Below are positions 11,596-22,136 of a DNA stretch of 64,000 nucleotides, one piece after another. The DNA comes from Siphonodentalium dalli (taxonomy: Eukaryota > Mollusca > Scaphopoda > Gadilida > Siphonodentaliidae). A model generated the notes under the pieces. That model did no database searches, was not told the DNA's origin, and worked only from the letters and a program-made list of their open reading frames with translations. A program made the translations under genes and the position numbers. The DNA lies in contig CP136061.1 of assembly GCA_032622095.1 (NCBI GenBank), forward strand, positions 232,622,944-232,686,943. The letters are read 5' to 3'. Each line of letters opens with the position of its first letter. Position 1 is the stretch's first letter.

Positions 11596-12648
11596 TCATT
11601 CTGGCAGATTTTCATAATTTCGTCTATGAATTGAAGTCTCTAAATGCAATTTGAGCATCTTCTCCTTGAAGTAACCTATATTACAGACATCACACTTAAA
11701 TGGATAATCGCCAGTGTGGTAAATCATATGTTTCTCCAGTTTGGAACGGTGGGTGTATTTCTCCCCACATACTTCGCAAGGGAATAACTTCCTCTGTGGT
11801 CCATCTCCAAAATGGAGTTTCCTGTGTTCAGTTAGATTACTGTTAAAACGGAAAGCTGAATTACATATGTCACATACAAACGGCCGCTCATTTGTATGAG
11901 ATCTCATGTGATTTACGAGGCGACATCTCTGATTAAATCCCATGTGACATTTATCACATTTAAATTCATGTTCAGCCTGAGGCAAATCCGACTTGAAATG
12001 TGTCTTCATATGGTCATTCAGATGCGCTGCCGTGACATAACGTTTATCACACTTATCACAAGCGAATGGTCGGATGCCATTGTGATTGTCCGTATGCATC
12101 TTCAAGGAATGTTTCCACGAAAAACGGGCATCACATATATCACATACAAATGGCTTAATGCCTGTATGAAGTCTTTTGTGCTTCTTTAGTTGACACTTCA
12201 GTGCAAATGGTCGTTCACACACATCACACTTGAATGGTTTCTTGCCGGTATGAGCTTGCATATGCACCCTCAGTCGACTGGAATCCTTAAATCTCTTTGG
12301 ACAGGAAGTGCATGGATAAGGACGTTCATCTGAATGTAAACGGATGTGCTTGCTCAGATAACCTTTTTCCTTGAATTGTTTATAGCATATGACACACTGA
12401 TATGGCTTGTCGACAGCTGGGATTGTGCTTGTTTTTTCTGATGCTGTCTTAATCTTCGTAAGTGATTCATCTGTGTTCACTCTTGTTTTTGCACCACCTG
12501 AAAGTGAATCATCACCACTCATCTCGCGATGCTCATCTGAATCCTGTGTATCACCAACGGATAACCTACTGTCATTGGCCATCCCAGTACGAGTTTCATT
12601 GTCAGATGCTCCATCAGTGCCCTGTACAGTGGTTCCCTCTGATCCTTC
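11596..12648 (-). CDS. C2H2 zinc-finger gene, last coding exon (9 fingers)
   Basis: Opens at acceptor TGATCATTTCAG|GAAGGATC and runs 350 codons to TGA. An acidic, Ser/Thr-rich stretch of about 105 residues (SDNETRTG, GDTQDSDEHREMSGDD) is followed by nine C2H2 fingers. The first five are contiguous with TGEKP-like linkers (HTGKKPFKC, HTGIKPFVC). A longer spacer (FKSDLPQAEHEF) precedes finger 6. The last finger, FKCDVCNIGYFKEK, ends with a wider H-x5-H. Fingers 1-5 align in order with fingers 1-5 of the first exon, so the two arrays share an ancestral block. A methionine at 12582 could start a separate protein, but the frame is open up to the acceptor and in phase with exon 4. Confidence 0.85.
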   Translation of the reverse strand, partial: EGSEGTTVQGTDGASDNETRTGMANDSRLSVGDTQDSDEHREMSGDDSLSGGAKTRVNTDESLTKIKTASEKTSTIPAVDKPYQCVICYKQFKEKGYLSKHIRLHSDERPYPCTSCPKRFKDSSRLRVHMQAHTGKKPFKCDVCERPFALKCQLKKHKRLHTGIKPFVCDICDARFSWKHSLKMHTDNHNGIRPFACDKCDKRYVTAAHLNDHMKTHFKSDLPQAEHEFKCDKCHMGFNQRCRLVNHMRSHTNERPFVCDICNSAFRFNSNLTEHRKLHFGDGPQRKLFPCEVCGEKYTHRSKLEKHMIYHTGDYPFKCDVCNIGYFKEKMLKLHLETSIHRRNYENLPE

Positions 12649-12694
12649 CTGAAATGATCAAATTGTCCATTCAATAATCATTAGAGCAGCCCTG

Positions 12695-13152
12695 TTAATT
12701 AGCAGAAATTACAGTAATGCCCTAAGTAATCGACTCCTTAACCACAGCAGAATTATGGGTAACTTTTCAGGATTTAGTCGGAAATATGGCTTGTTGCCAT
12801 TCATCGGAAAGCCATATTTCCGACTAAATCCTGAAAAGTTACCCATAATTCTGCTGTGGTTAAGGGGTCAATTAATTAGAACATTACTGTATATTAATAT
12901 CATGGAAGTCCACCAAATGTGGGTAAAATGTGGCAGCGGTCTTAAGCTTATCAAGTTATTAATGGAGAAAAACCCTGCATGGAGATTGGTAACCAATCTC
13001 CTCGATGCTACACATGCGCCCCTCGCACACATTCTCTTAATTAGCAGAAATTACAGTAATGCCCTAAGTAATCGACTCCTTAACCACAGCAGAATTATGG
13101 GTAACTTTTCAGGATTTAGTCGGAAATATGGCTTGTTGCCATTCATCGGAAA
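12695..13152. repeat. 342-bp tandem duplication carrying a MITE
   Basis: 'ttaattagcagaaattacagtaatgcc' occurs at 12695 and again at 13037 and continues into a family A arm each time. Between them lies a near-identical copy of 11185-11512, the sequence just downstream of the zinc-finger stop ('ggaagtccaccaaatgtgggtaaaatg', 'ggagattggtaaccaatctcc'). It sits immediately upstream of the last exon's acceptor, so MITE-mediated exchange has moved downstream sequence into the intron. Confidence 0.8.
12712..12889. mobile_element. Palindromic foldback MITE, family A, copy 4
   Basis: 178 bp and nearly identical to copy 3, including the short loop 'atcggaaagccatat'. Part of the 342-bp duplication. Confidence 0.85.
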
Positions 13153-13266
13153 GCTCTCCCCGAGAGCTTTCCGATGAATGGCAACAAGCCATATTTCCGA
13201 CTAAATCCTAAAAAGTTACCCTTAATTCTGCTGTGGTTAAGGAGTCGATTACTTAGGGTATTACTG
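13054..13266. mobile_element. Palindromic foldback MITE, family A, copy 5
   Basis: 213 bp with near-perfect arms meeting at 'gctctccccgagagc'. Flanked by TA; ends CAGTAATGCCC / GGTATTACTG. This is a full-length form of the family. Confidence 0.88.
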
Positions 13267-14930
13267 TATGCTGGGCTAACAAATTGACAAGGCCAGACAT
13301 TTTTCCTCGGCTACAAAACCTCAGATCCACATAGTTGCATGCTCTACTGTACACATATAACTTCAGTTAAAGATTTGAACTTGGTCCAATATCAGTCTAT
13401 TATGGCCGGAATGGCAGACTTTGGTTGGGTCTGGCTTAAAGTGATGTGAAACACTCTGGTAGGGTGATCAAATAGAAGTAATAATAATATTGCTCAAAGT
13501 AGTTGTTTTTACGAATATTAATCCAAATTGGCAATATATACTGTCATTCTTATATATTAATTAAATGCAATGACTCTCGATGGAAAAATCATTCGCTTTA
13601 GATTATCGCTGTTAGTTGCATCCCAAATCGAGATGTAAATATTTACAATTGAGCGTAGTTCAGACAATGTTTTCCATGGAGTGGTATGGTCGATTTCATT
13701 AAGATTTTAGGGGATGTTAGTAGAATGCTACATTCCTCCAGTTGGCATAGTGTCTGAGTACTAACTTAGCAGTTTCACCCACCGGAACAAGTACATAATA
13801 TGTCTTTAAAATTGCTAATTATGAAGATAGTCTTTGTTTTCTCACACCGCTACACATTTATGCACAAGCAGTCCGTGTGCAGATAGCTATGTGAGAATCC
13901 AGACATGGCTGAACGTGTCATGTCGTCTTCGCTTAATCACAGCGACGTACATTGTAGTCTATAGCATTCACTATATACAGTACAATGTAGAGGCTTAATA
14001 TAAAAATATGCATATAGTTCCACGACTATTTGCACGAATCTTCGCATTGTCCCTCTTCTTACTGTTATGCCGGGGTCGTTCTATATATGCCTTGCATATT
14101 ATCATATTAGTTAGCATTAAGCCTTATGTTACATTGAAAATAGAATCTCTCAATCACATGCGTTAATAGATACAACGTAACAGATACATCGCAACAATTT
14201 GAATGGCTTAGTGTTAGTGTCTGTAATCCAAATTTCAATACAACACACTCGTCTAAACACTACTTAATTCTTCGCATTTCAAGTCAATAAATAAGGACAA
14301 ATTCGTGGATGTAATGAAAATGAAGATATCCCTCCAACTGGTTAAACACGGAGAACCTTCAACAGAAGAAGCCCAATTGCAAACTCGAGGTTGCATAAAA
14401 TTCACTAAAACGACTCGAATCTGTGAACACAATCGATCAAACAAAAGGCCAATTACTGTCACATCGTTCGGAGGTATTGTACAAATCAATGCAGCAAGAC
14501 AAAAACAGCATAGACTAATTTACAGGCGTTATTCTAATTCATAGACTAATTTACAGGCGTTATTCTAATTCATAGACCTAATTTTCTTCAACCTTGTGTT
14601 CTTTTTCACCCACAAGAATGCCAAGAAGGGTGAGTCGACAATATTTGAATCCTATGATCGAATCGATTAAGCATCCAGAGGCTTTGCAGGGTCCTAATCT
14701 CAGTAGTCCTTTTGCATTCAACAATGAAGTTTTGCTGTCTACACACTTCAACATGCGACGTTAAAGCAATATCTGCAGCAATTTGTTGCAATTTTGCAAC
14801 AAACATTAACAGGGTCTGAAATTGCTAAAAAAAATACCCATCAAAATTTCTTTTTGTCTTGGCATTTGCATCAGTTCAGCCGATAGCCGAAGTTAATTAG
14901 TTAATTACCAGGGCTGCTAAAACAATCATA
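13267..14930. other. Intron 4 stretch without recognised features
   Basis: About 1.7 kb of the last intron of the zinc-finger gene. The only structure seen is a 31-bp unit ('catagactaatttacaggcg...') repeated twice in tandem at 14509-14577. No exon with a framed finger is visible on either strand. Confidence 0.5.
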
Positions 14931-14934
14931 TTAA

Positions 14935-15460
14935 AGATGGTCTATCTCTTTGTAAACATGTGTAATATAGTTACCAGGGTATAAAATATTAGATATGAAT
15001 CGAAGACCTCTGTCCGGAAATACTTCTATCGGTTAATATTGATTATATTTCATATATTTTCTGGTCTAAAAACGTGTGGTTGTTTAGCTAACGAACAACC
15101 ATGGGTTACTGATAACAGAAGGTTTATTGTGCAATTATGTCACAAAGAAACGTTAATTAGACTCATTATCACTTATAAATATGTAATAAAACAATACAAG
15201 AAAATCAATATGCGACATTTGACATTCGGAGCATATCTATGGGAAAACCCTAATGATATCTATCTGGTATAGCCTGAATGGTCTGTTCTAAAAATAGAAC
15301 AATAAAGTGTCCCATTTAATTATCTCATTTTATCATAAAATATTCAATATAAAATCAATATTAACTGATAGAAGCGTTTCCGGACATGGTCTTCAATTCA
15401 TATTTATTATTTTATACCCATGAAACTTTCCAAATTGTTATATGAAGTGATAATCCATCT
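14935..15460. mobile_element. TTAA-flanked MITE, family F, copy 1
   Basis: TTAA|AGATGGTCTATCTCTTTG at the left and ...GATAATCCATCT|TTAA at the right. Long imperfect terminal inverted repeats of 120-150 bp include 'tataaaatattagatatgaatcgaagacc..tgtccgga' and its mirror 'tccggacatggtcttcaattcat'. Copies at 37.3 and 55.3 kb share ends and interior. Non-coding. Confidence 0.75.
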
Positions 15461-15609
15461 TTAAATTGCTGTTAACTTAAGGTTCTGTGTGTAATGTATC
15501 ATTAAAAGAGGCTGGCAAAACAATTCAGAATGGGTGAAATGTCAAATGGCAATCCAACCATGCATGAGATGCAGAGAGATGAACAATATGACAGGAACTT
15601 GAGCATCGC

Positions 15610-16012
15610 TAGAGCATGGCAAAATACGCCCATGGTAATTTCAACAATGGGCCATAACTCAGTTGAATATTGGCGCGCAGAACCCAAATTCAAACCTGAC
15701 CTGTATATTCGCCTGCAAACTCACATACCAAATTTCATTCCATTCAATTCAGACTTACTAAAGTTATCATCCGGAAACGAAAATTAAGTGCAAATTCCAA
15801 TAAAAAGGGCCATAACTCTGGTGAAAATTGGCAGGCAGAACCCAAATTCGAACTTGACCTGTATTTTGTGCTAGTAAACACACATACTAATTTTCAGTCC
15901 ATTCAGTTCAGACTTACTAAATTTATCATCCGGAATGAAAAAAGTGAACGGACAGATGGATGGACCAATAACATAATACGTTGTTTTTTTCTTCAAAACA
16001 GTCATATAGAAA
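15610..16012 (+). mobile_element. Pearl-like element, family C, copy 3 (short)
   Basis: 'agcatggcaaaatacgcccatgg' head, about one and a half modules ('ggccataactctggtgaaaattggc'), a brief GGAC/GGAT run (15949-15966) and a degenerated terminal hairpin. It ends immediately before a duplicated splice-donor fragment. Confidence 0.6.
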
Positions 16013-16013
16013 A

Positions 16014-16052
16014 GATACTCACACCCTGCTGATCCTCCTTACAATCCTCAAG
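16014..16052 (-). pseudogene. Duplicated 3' end of zinc-finger exon 4, with splice donor
   Basis: Thirty-nine bases are identical to the end of exon 4 plus the start of its intron (reverse complement ...AGGATCAGCAGGGT|GTGAGTATCT). The piggyBac-like MITE B1 truncates it at 16053, leaving only about ten codons. It is a decoy donor, not an exon. Confidence 0.75.
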
Positions 16053-16433
16053 CCTTTACCCAACAGAAGGGCCCTGTGCCAATGCATTCTCTTATATATG
16101 CGAGTCGACCATAGGTCGCCTCGCATATATAAGAGAATGCATTGGCTTAACACATTAAAAATTATAAAATTGTTAAAGAATGTAAGAAAAAATGGTAAAA
16201 AAAGATTTTTTTTAGGCCAATGCATTCTCTTATATATGCGAGGCGACCTATGGTCGACTCGCATATATAAGAGAATGCATTGGCACAGGGCATAACTGTT
16301 ACTATCACAATGTGGTCAAGGAGCCGGTTCCAATGATATCCATATGTGTATGGTTCTATTGAGACAGACCGAAGATATTTTAGGCTGTTGAAGCTTTATT
16401 TGGCCGGTTTTGGCCGGTTTGTTGGGTAAAGGG
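16053..16433. mobile_element. TTAA-flanked piggyBac-like MITE, family B, copy 1
   Basis: Left end CCTTTACCCAACAG, right end TGTTGGGTAAAGGG|TTAA. Two internal 66-bp hairpins (ccaatgcattctcttatatatgcgag and its mirror) flank an AT-rich centre. The right portion carries 'ggccggttttggccggttt'. The left TTAA is absent, replaced by the duplicated exon fragment, which implies rearrangement at or after insertion. Confidence 0.8.
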
Positions 16434-16505
16434 TTAAGCCGCTGGGTGGGTAATAAAGACTGACAATGTCATGATAGGACCTAACAGTTAAAACAAGATA
16501 CTCAC

Positions 16506-16838
16506 ACCCTGCTGATCCTCCTTACAATCCTCAAGCCTGCTGACAGCTGAATTCATGTCACGACAGGCAGGATCTGCAGGATGTACACCGTCTTTGGTCT
16601 GTGTATCTGCTTCTCCTGGTTCACATGAGCTCACAGACATGCTATTTTCTTCCCCATCTCTTGTTGTGTGCTGTGATGTGTTTTTATTGTCTCTGCTTTC
16701 CTGATTGCCAGGTTGGCTTTCTGTCCCAACTTCAGATTTTCTGATATGGCTGTGCATTTTTTTTATGTGCCATGCGAGGTTGGCCTTCATTTTGAAACTA
16801 ATAGGACATTTTCCACATTTGAATGGGTATGCACCTTC
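16506..16838 (-). CDS. C2H2 zinc-finger gene, coding exon 4 (1 finger plus acidic linker)
   Basis: Acceptor TTTTTTTTATAG|GAAGGTGC at 16838 and donor GGT|GTGAGTATC at 16506 define 111 codons, phase 0 on both sides. Residues 6-29 form one finger (YPFKCGKCPISFKMKANLAW, then H-x4-H). The rest is a hydrophilic linker rich in Ser, Asp and Gln with a CEPGEADTQTKDG segment and a terminal DQQG. Exon 3 has the same plan (finger, TSQH, SMSS, GEAD, DQQG), so exons 3 and 4 are tandem duplicates. The finger exon probably adds a DNA-contact module; this is inference. Confidence 0.85.
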
Positions 16839-17741
16839 CTATAAAAAAAAACAGTTTTATAAACAATCAACAATGGATCTTTCCACACATATACATTCAC
16901 TAACAGTAGTACGAGGAGCTTACACAGTTGCTAGGCGACAAGGCATCTGCAAACTCCAAACACTCCATTGACATACAACATGTATAAGTTAATTATGTAA
17001 CCTCACACACTAACAAAATAGCTTAATTACCGTTATACAGCATATGTCTGCATGCTATAATGTACCTGAGAGCATGCCTTCTTTTCCTCTTTAACTGTGA
17101 AAGTTATGAGTGGCACACAAAATAAAAAACTTATAATCAAGAATGAATTTCCAATACCATTATATAAAATAAACATGTCAGTAAACCATGATTTGACAAC
17201 AAAACAGTTGTTTGAATACAGGCAACTAGCATCGTGCACTTTGCAAATATATTGATCTTAGACAAAGCCTTTATTGACTTACAATAAATAAATTTTAAGT
17301 TTTTTATTATTTTTTTTAGATTGAAATATTCGCTCAATTTAATAAAAGAATTTTTAAAGTTATTTTGAAAAACTAACGCTGTTATAACACCCGCCAGGGT
17401 AGTAGGGTACCCTGAGTAACTACACCAAATTTGGTTGACATCGGTCAAGGGGTCTGTTAGAAAATTTGCGAACAGACAGACGTACAGATAGACAGACATA
17501 TCCTACTCTTAAATATATAGATTTAACACTGAAAGTATGAATGGATTTCAAAATTAGGATGAAAGAGAATTTTCAATGTAGCAATTTAAGTGACCAACTC
17601 AGTCGTCGATTAGTAGAAAATATCTGCTAATAATTATTTTATTGACAGCTGTGGAAAGGTCCATCGGCTAAATACCAGGAAACTTACTGGACAAAATCAA
17701 TCTCACTAAATTGAAGGAGTGAGTATTTCTGAAGATATTAT
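16839..17741. other. Intron 3 stretch without a gene
   Basis: AT-rich. At 17390-17520 a degenerate pearl-like tail is visible ('accaaatttggttgacatcggtcaagggg' followed by an acagacagacg run). No exon is recognised. Confidence 0.45.
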
Positions 17742-17745
17742 TTAA

Positions 17746-18100
17746 CCCTTTACCCAACAGAACTGCCCTGTGCCAATGCATTCTCTCATATATGCGAGTC
17801 GACCATATATAAGAGAATGCATTGGCTTAACATATTAAAAATTATAAAATTGTCAAAGAATGTAGAAAAATATTTTGTTTAGGCCAATGCATTCTCTTAT
17901 ATATGCGAGGCGACCTATGGTCGACTCGCATATATAAGAGAATGCATTGGCACAGGGTATAACTGTAACTATCACAATGTGGTCAAGGAGCCGGTTCCAA
18001 TGATATCCATATTTGTATGGTTCTATTGAGACAGACCGAAGATATTTTAGGCTGTTGAAGCTTTATTTGGCCGGTTTTGGCCGGTTTGTTGGGTAAAGGG
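17746..18100. mobile_element. TTAA-flanked piggyBac-like MITE, family B, copy 2
   Basis: Exact TTAA on both sides (17742-17745 and 18101-18104) and terminal inverted repeat CCCTTTACCCAACA / TGTTGGGTAAAGGG. Same orientation and interior as copy 1, with the left internal hairpin shortened. Confidence 0.88.
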
Positions 18101-18104
18101 TTAA

Positions 18105-18776
18105 ACATTGTATTATCAACTTATCCGGTGTAATAACATGTGAACGTGTGTTCTGTGCATATGTTTCATCTGGACGGTACTGTTATTTTCAATGGTAGGG
18201 GAATAACTATATATTAGATTGAATTATGTTGCATTGTGGGAGCGAAACGGGAACAATATATGTATGAGTTCAGCTATTTCCTATTACTCTATGGGCACCT
18301 TCTGAGACACAGACGTTCCACATGGTGATGAATTATAGTATTTTAATCATAGTGTATGCCATAGATTGTTATTAAGACCGTATATCAAGGCACTATACAA
18401 ATATATATAATCAGTGACTGAAAATATTAAATGGGCATTTAATGTTGTACAAGTTTACATACAAATCATGTATTCCCAAATATATTCATGTTCCAAAAAT
18501 CATTTTTATGATGAAGATTACATAGTTTTTATGAGTTTCTATTTGTGTTTATTTTATAAATATATAGACCTAAATAAAATGGTAATGAATGTCCTGTTGG
18601 TAATTGTAATAGGTATTGTAATAGAGCTGCTGTGAGTGGGAGTTACCACCTTTTATTGAAAAGAAAGAAGCAGACACGGCGTAAAAATATTCAGAATTCC
18701 ACCGGATACAGCTGGATATTCGAGAAACCGAAAGTACAAAATCATAATAAACTACAAAATGGACTCGTCTTACAGT
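18105..18776. other. No gene seen between MITEs B2 and B3
   Basis: AT-rich intron sequence with short ORFs (18414-18635 and 18632-18898 plus) that show no domain; the second runs into MITE B3. Confidence 0.45.
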
Positions 18777-18780
18777 TTAA

Positions 18781-19172
18781 CCCTTTACCCAACAAACCGG
18801 CCAAAACCGGCCAAATAAAGCTTCAACAGCCTAAAATATCTTCGGTCTGTCTCAATAGAACCATACAAATATGGGTATCATTGGAACCGGCTCCTTGACC
18901 ACAGTGTGATAGTTACAGTTATACCCTGTGCCAATGCATTCTCTTATATATGCGAGTCGACCATAGGTCGCCTCGCATATATAAGAGAATGCATTGGCCT
19001 AAAAAAAATCTTTTTTTAACACTTTTTACCATTTTTTCTTACATTCTTTAACAATTTTATAATTTTTAATGAGTTAAGCCAATGCATTCTCTTATATATG
19101 CGAGGCGACCTATGGTCGACTCGCATATATAAGAGAATGCATTGGCACAGGGCCGTTCTGTTGGGTAAAGGG
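18781..19172. mobile_element. TTAA-flanked piggyBac-like MITE, family B, copy 3 (inverted)
   Basis: TTAA at 18777-18780 and 19173-19176, ends CCCTTTACCCAACA / TGTTGGGTAAAGGG, interior in the opposite orientation to copies 1 and 2. Both 66-bp hairpins are intact. Confidence 0.88.
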
Positions 19173-19176
19173 TTAA

Positions 19177-19809
19177 CCCACAAAAAGAAATGCACACATT
19201 CCACCATTTATTGACAAATTTTAAGAAGCAGAAACTTTGTTTAAAATAAGTAAAAATGAACCCGAGTTACAACCTGACATGTATGTGTGAAACCGAAAGT
19301 ACAAATTGACCCATCTTAAAAGTTTTACCTGCAAAAGAAATGGACACATTCCGTTCGCAATGCATACCACGATCAGTGAACTTTAAATCATAAAGAATCC
19401 AATACTTAGAAATGTTCATCAATGGGGCCTTACAATACAGCTGCACACTTGTGGTTATACGTAATGTATACTATAACAACACCCTTTATATGTGTGGCTT
19501 CACCAGAGTGTGAAAATGAATTAATATCAATCACAGTTCACCAATGATCAGTCTTCAATCAAAAGTTACCGACGGTACATTCTGTGAATGTTAATGTGTG
19601 GGTATTTACGGTACCAGAAATAAGGAATTCCCTGTCATTTGGCGAATCCCCCGCAACAAATTAAAAAAAGATCGTGTTTTTTATTTTGAATGTGGGGTAT
19701 TTCTGAATCCGGGAGAAATTGGGGGTTATCCATATTTGCGGAATTGTCGTGGCAATCCGGGAGTCTCACGGACAATCCGTGAAACTTAACAGCTCTGGTG
19801 TGAACTGTT
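19177..19809. other. No gene seen
   Basis: Intron 3 sequence. A short ORF at 19598-19789 plus has no recognisable domain. Confidence 0.45.
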
Positions 19810-20135
19810 AACATAACATAACATATAATTCTTGGAAGTAAGTCCCTATGACTTTTGTCCGATAGTACATAATTATACAAAACTCGACATAATTTATGGT
19901 ATAAAACAATAATGTTGTTATATAATAAAGTTATTCATCATAGATGTATCTAAGATGCCTCATGTTATTATCTAGATTCTGCTTAAATGCGATGATGGTG
20001 TCTGATTCCACAACGTACTGATGTACTAACCTAACAAAAATATTCATAATGGATAAGTCAATAATAGTATTGCATAAAGGAACAGGTGTGAAGTATCCAA
20101 TTAAGGTTTTACGACCCACACGAGTACGGAATTGG
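19810..20135 (-). pseudogene. LINE relic: C-terminal end of a reverse transcriptase ORF with 3' tail
   Basis: Minus-strand frame reads YYQFRTRVGRKTL, then LVHQYVVESDTIIAFKQNLD and a stop. This resembles the extreme C-terminus of many invertebrate non-LTR retrotransposon ORFs (RVV..WN.LP..VV.S..I..FK..LD). The 3' end carries tandem 'aacat' units (19811-19825), like the tail of the complete LINE at 58-63 kb. Upstream of 20135 the frame is lost, so it is an old truncated fragment. Confidence 0.4.
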
Positions 20136-21321
20136 TAGTAAGCATATTGTCCTTATTGTGTCTGTGCCTGCTATATGTAGATGTTGAGATTTCCTTGCAT
20201 ATTTTCTTCTGTAAACCATCTCCAAATAGAGCACTAGACTTCTCTGAAATAATTCCCCAGAGAAGACCTGTTGGCGGCAATTCTTCATGCTGTAAGTTAA
20301 GTACCAAGACACACACGAATGTCCATTTGAAGTGAGCGTCGACGTAAGAATAATACGTTCGCGTCTGTCCGCAGAACTCCAACTTCAAATTGGTATATCA
20401 GGAACTTTCCCCAAGAACAATCCTCCAAAATCCTAGCTCACCATCTGAACAAACAAAAAAACCTACCCAAACAACCAGGTGTGCAATATGTGTTTTACTC
20501 CATTCGAATGTGAGCTCTTGGGATTAAATGGCGCTGACCAGACCAGACTCACTTCCTTTATTGGACACACAAGGAAGCTTTGAGGACATTGTAGCCACAT
20601 CCATGTGAGGTGGCTGTGGAATACCCCACTTTTCCACTTCAATTCACCAAGGACAAAAAGTGTCTATATGTGCCTACATATATTTATACATAGCTACATA
20701 CTAGTCTTATCAAAAACTTGTGCCATTTCCGATCACATCTCCTGTTAATTCGCGTGGTGAGTTGGGTCGACCAATAGTGTAGAGGATAGTACCAGTTGTG
20801 TCCAATGGTTCAAAATAACACTTGTCGCAAATTATCCTCAAGGGTGTACGTGCATGTTTGTGGAACAGTGCTGACCAGACAATAAGACAAATGGACCCTG
20901 GTAATCCATTTACGTGAGGCATGTACAGTAATTATCAACAATACAACCCACATGTACACTATCAATAGTTTGTGTATATATTTTATACACACTGTATATT
21001 CATTGCAAATATGCTCTCGATTTATGCATGGAGGTAGACAACAATAAATGCATTAATCACAGAAATCGTATATTGTGAGTTTATAAATCTTGAAATGAAT
21101 TTAACCCTAATTATAGAATTCATTAGTGGACACATTTTTTGTCCACCTTCGAACACGCGTCAATCAGCCCGTCCATATATATATGAGCGTGTATCCCTCC
21201 AGCATGTGCCCTGGCAACTCAGCCATAGGTTATCCATTACTAGATAGTCCGGTTCCCATTCCATAATATAGCTTCGCTTTGGGGAGAAATCGGAGATAAA
21301 GTCGGAGTAAAGTGATTTGAC
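20136..21321. other. No confident gene; one unrecognised ORF
   Basis: A minus-strand ORF at 20922-20710 (70 codons, containing ICDKCYFEPLDTTGTILYT) is preceded by an acceptor-like ATTACCAG just inside its 5' end. It has a coding-like look, but I recognise no family and see no partner exon. Confidence 0.3.
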
Positions 21322-21411
21322 TCACAGGCATTGGACACTCCGTCTGAATGCACCCTTAGAATAATAATAAATTACTCTAATGGTGCATTAACAGATTGCC
21401 AATGCCTGTGA
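21322..21411. repeat. 90-bp imperfect hairpin
   Basis: TCACAGGCATTGG pairs with CCAATGCCTGTGA, and inner TGCACC pairs with GGTGCA, with AT-rich loop sequence. Function unknown. The following 21412-22136 shows no gene or clear repeat. Confidence 0.7.
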
Positions 21412-22136
21412 TTTACTATGCAACAAGCCGACAACCCCATACCTGATTATGAAGAGTATGATTTGGTAAAACGAAAATGGCACCAAGCTAACTGTATTCT
21501 TGACTTACTGAAAAAAGGTCGTAAAATTGTAACTTTATAACATCGAGGCATAAATGTTTATTCTATTTTGTCGTATAAATTTAAAAACCTCGTAAAATTT
21601 AGCCGCGAAACAAAAATTATTTCAGAAAAATCGTATCAAAATAAGTTGGCATTTGTCTCATTTTCTACTGCTGCAAACTCGTGGGTTTCATAATAAGTCG
21701 ATGTGCGGGGTTCATATCTACAGATTGGTGGCACTGATATACTTGGCATTGTAGCATATTAAAATATAATCGTTTTTTTGTCTCTCCTGAAAATGTCTAA
21801 AGAGACCGCAATTTTTTTTCGACATATTTGAATACAACCGATGATATGTACTCCCCTGACATTTTATTGATTGGCTGTTCCGAAGTTTTTGTATACGATT
21901 GGATAAATTTTTAGTCTTTCTTTATTTCAAACATCTTTGTGTTTTAGGACCTATTTTAACTTGTTAACTTTCTTTTAATCAGCTTTTTTAGTCAACGTAT
22001 TGTTTTGTAGTACAAATATTTTATCAAATTTTATGTCAAATGCCTTATGAACACAACTTGTTGTGAAATATGCAATCTACAAAATGTAAATAAATACAAA
22101 TAAATTAAATAAAAAGAACAACTTTTTTTAGAATGT

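Noticed and set aside
11108-11617. 169-aa plus-strand ORF and its near copy at 12755-13177
   Set aside because: Both read across the family A palindromic MITE and the duplicated segment; the shared protein words come from the inverted arms, not from a gene family.
12582-12582. ATG at 12582 as start of an independent single-exon zinc-finger gene
   Set aside because: The frame stays open through 22 more codons to a good acceptor, in phase with exon 4's donor. Kept as an alternative, not the main call.
16019-16264. ORFs with repeated 'ILLYMR..RIYKRMHW' words
   Set aside because: These are both strands of the family B hairpins.
20710-20922. 70-aa minus-strand ORF with ICDKCYFEPLDTTG
   Set aside because: Coding-like appearance, but no recognised family, no partner exon and no clear donor, so not called as a gene.
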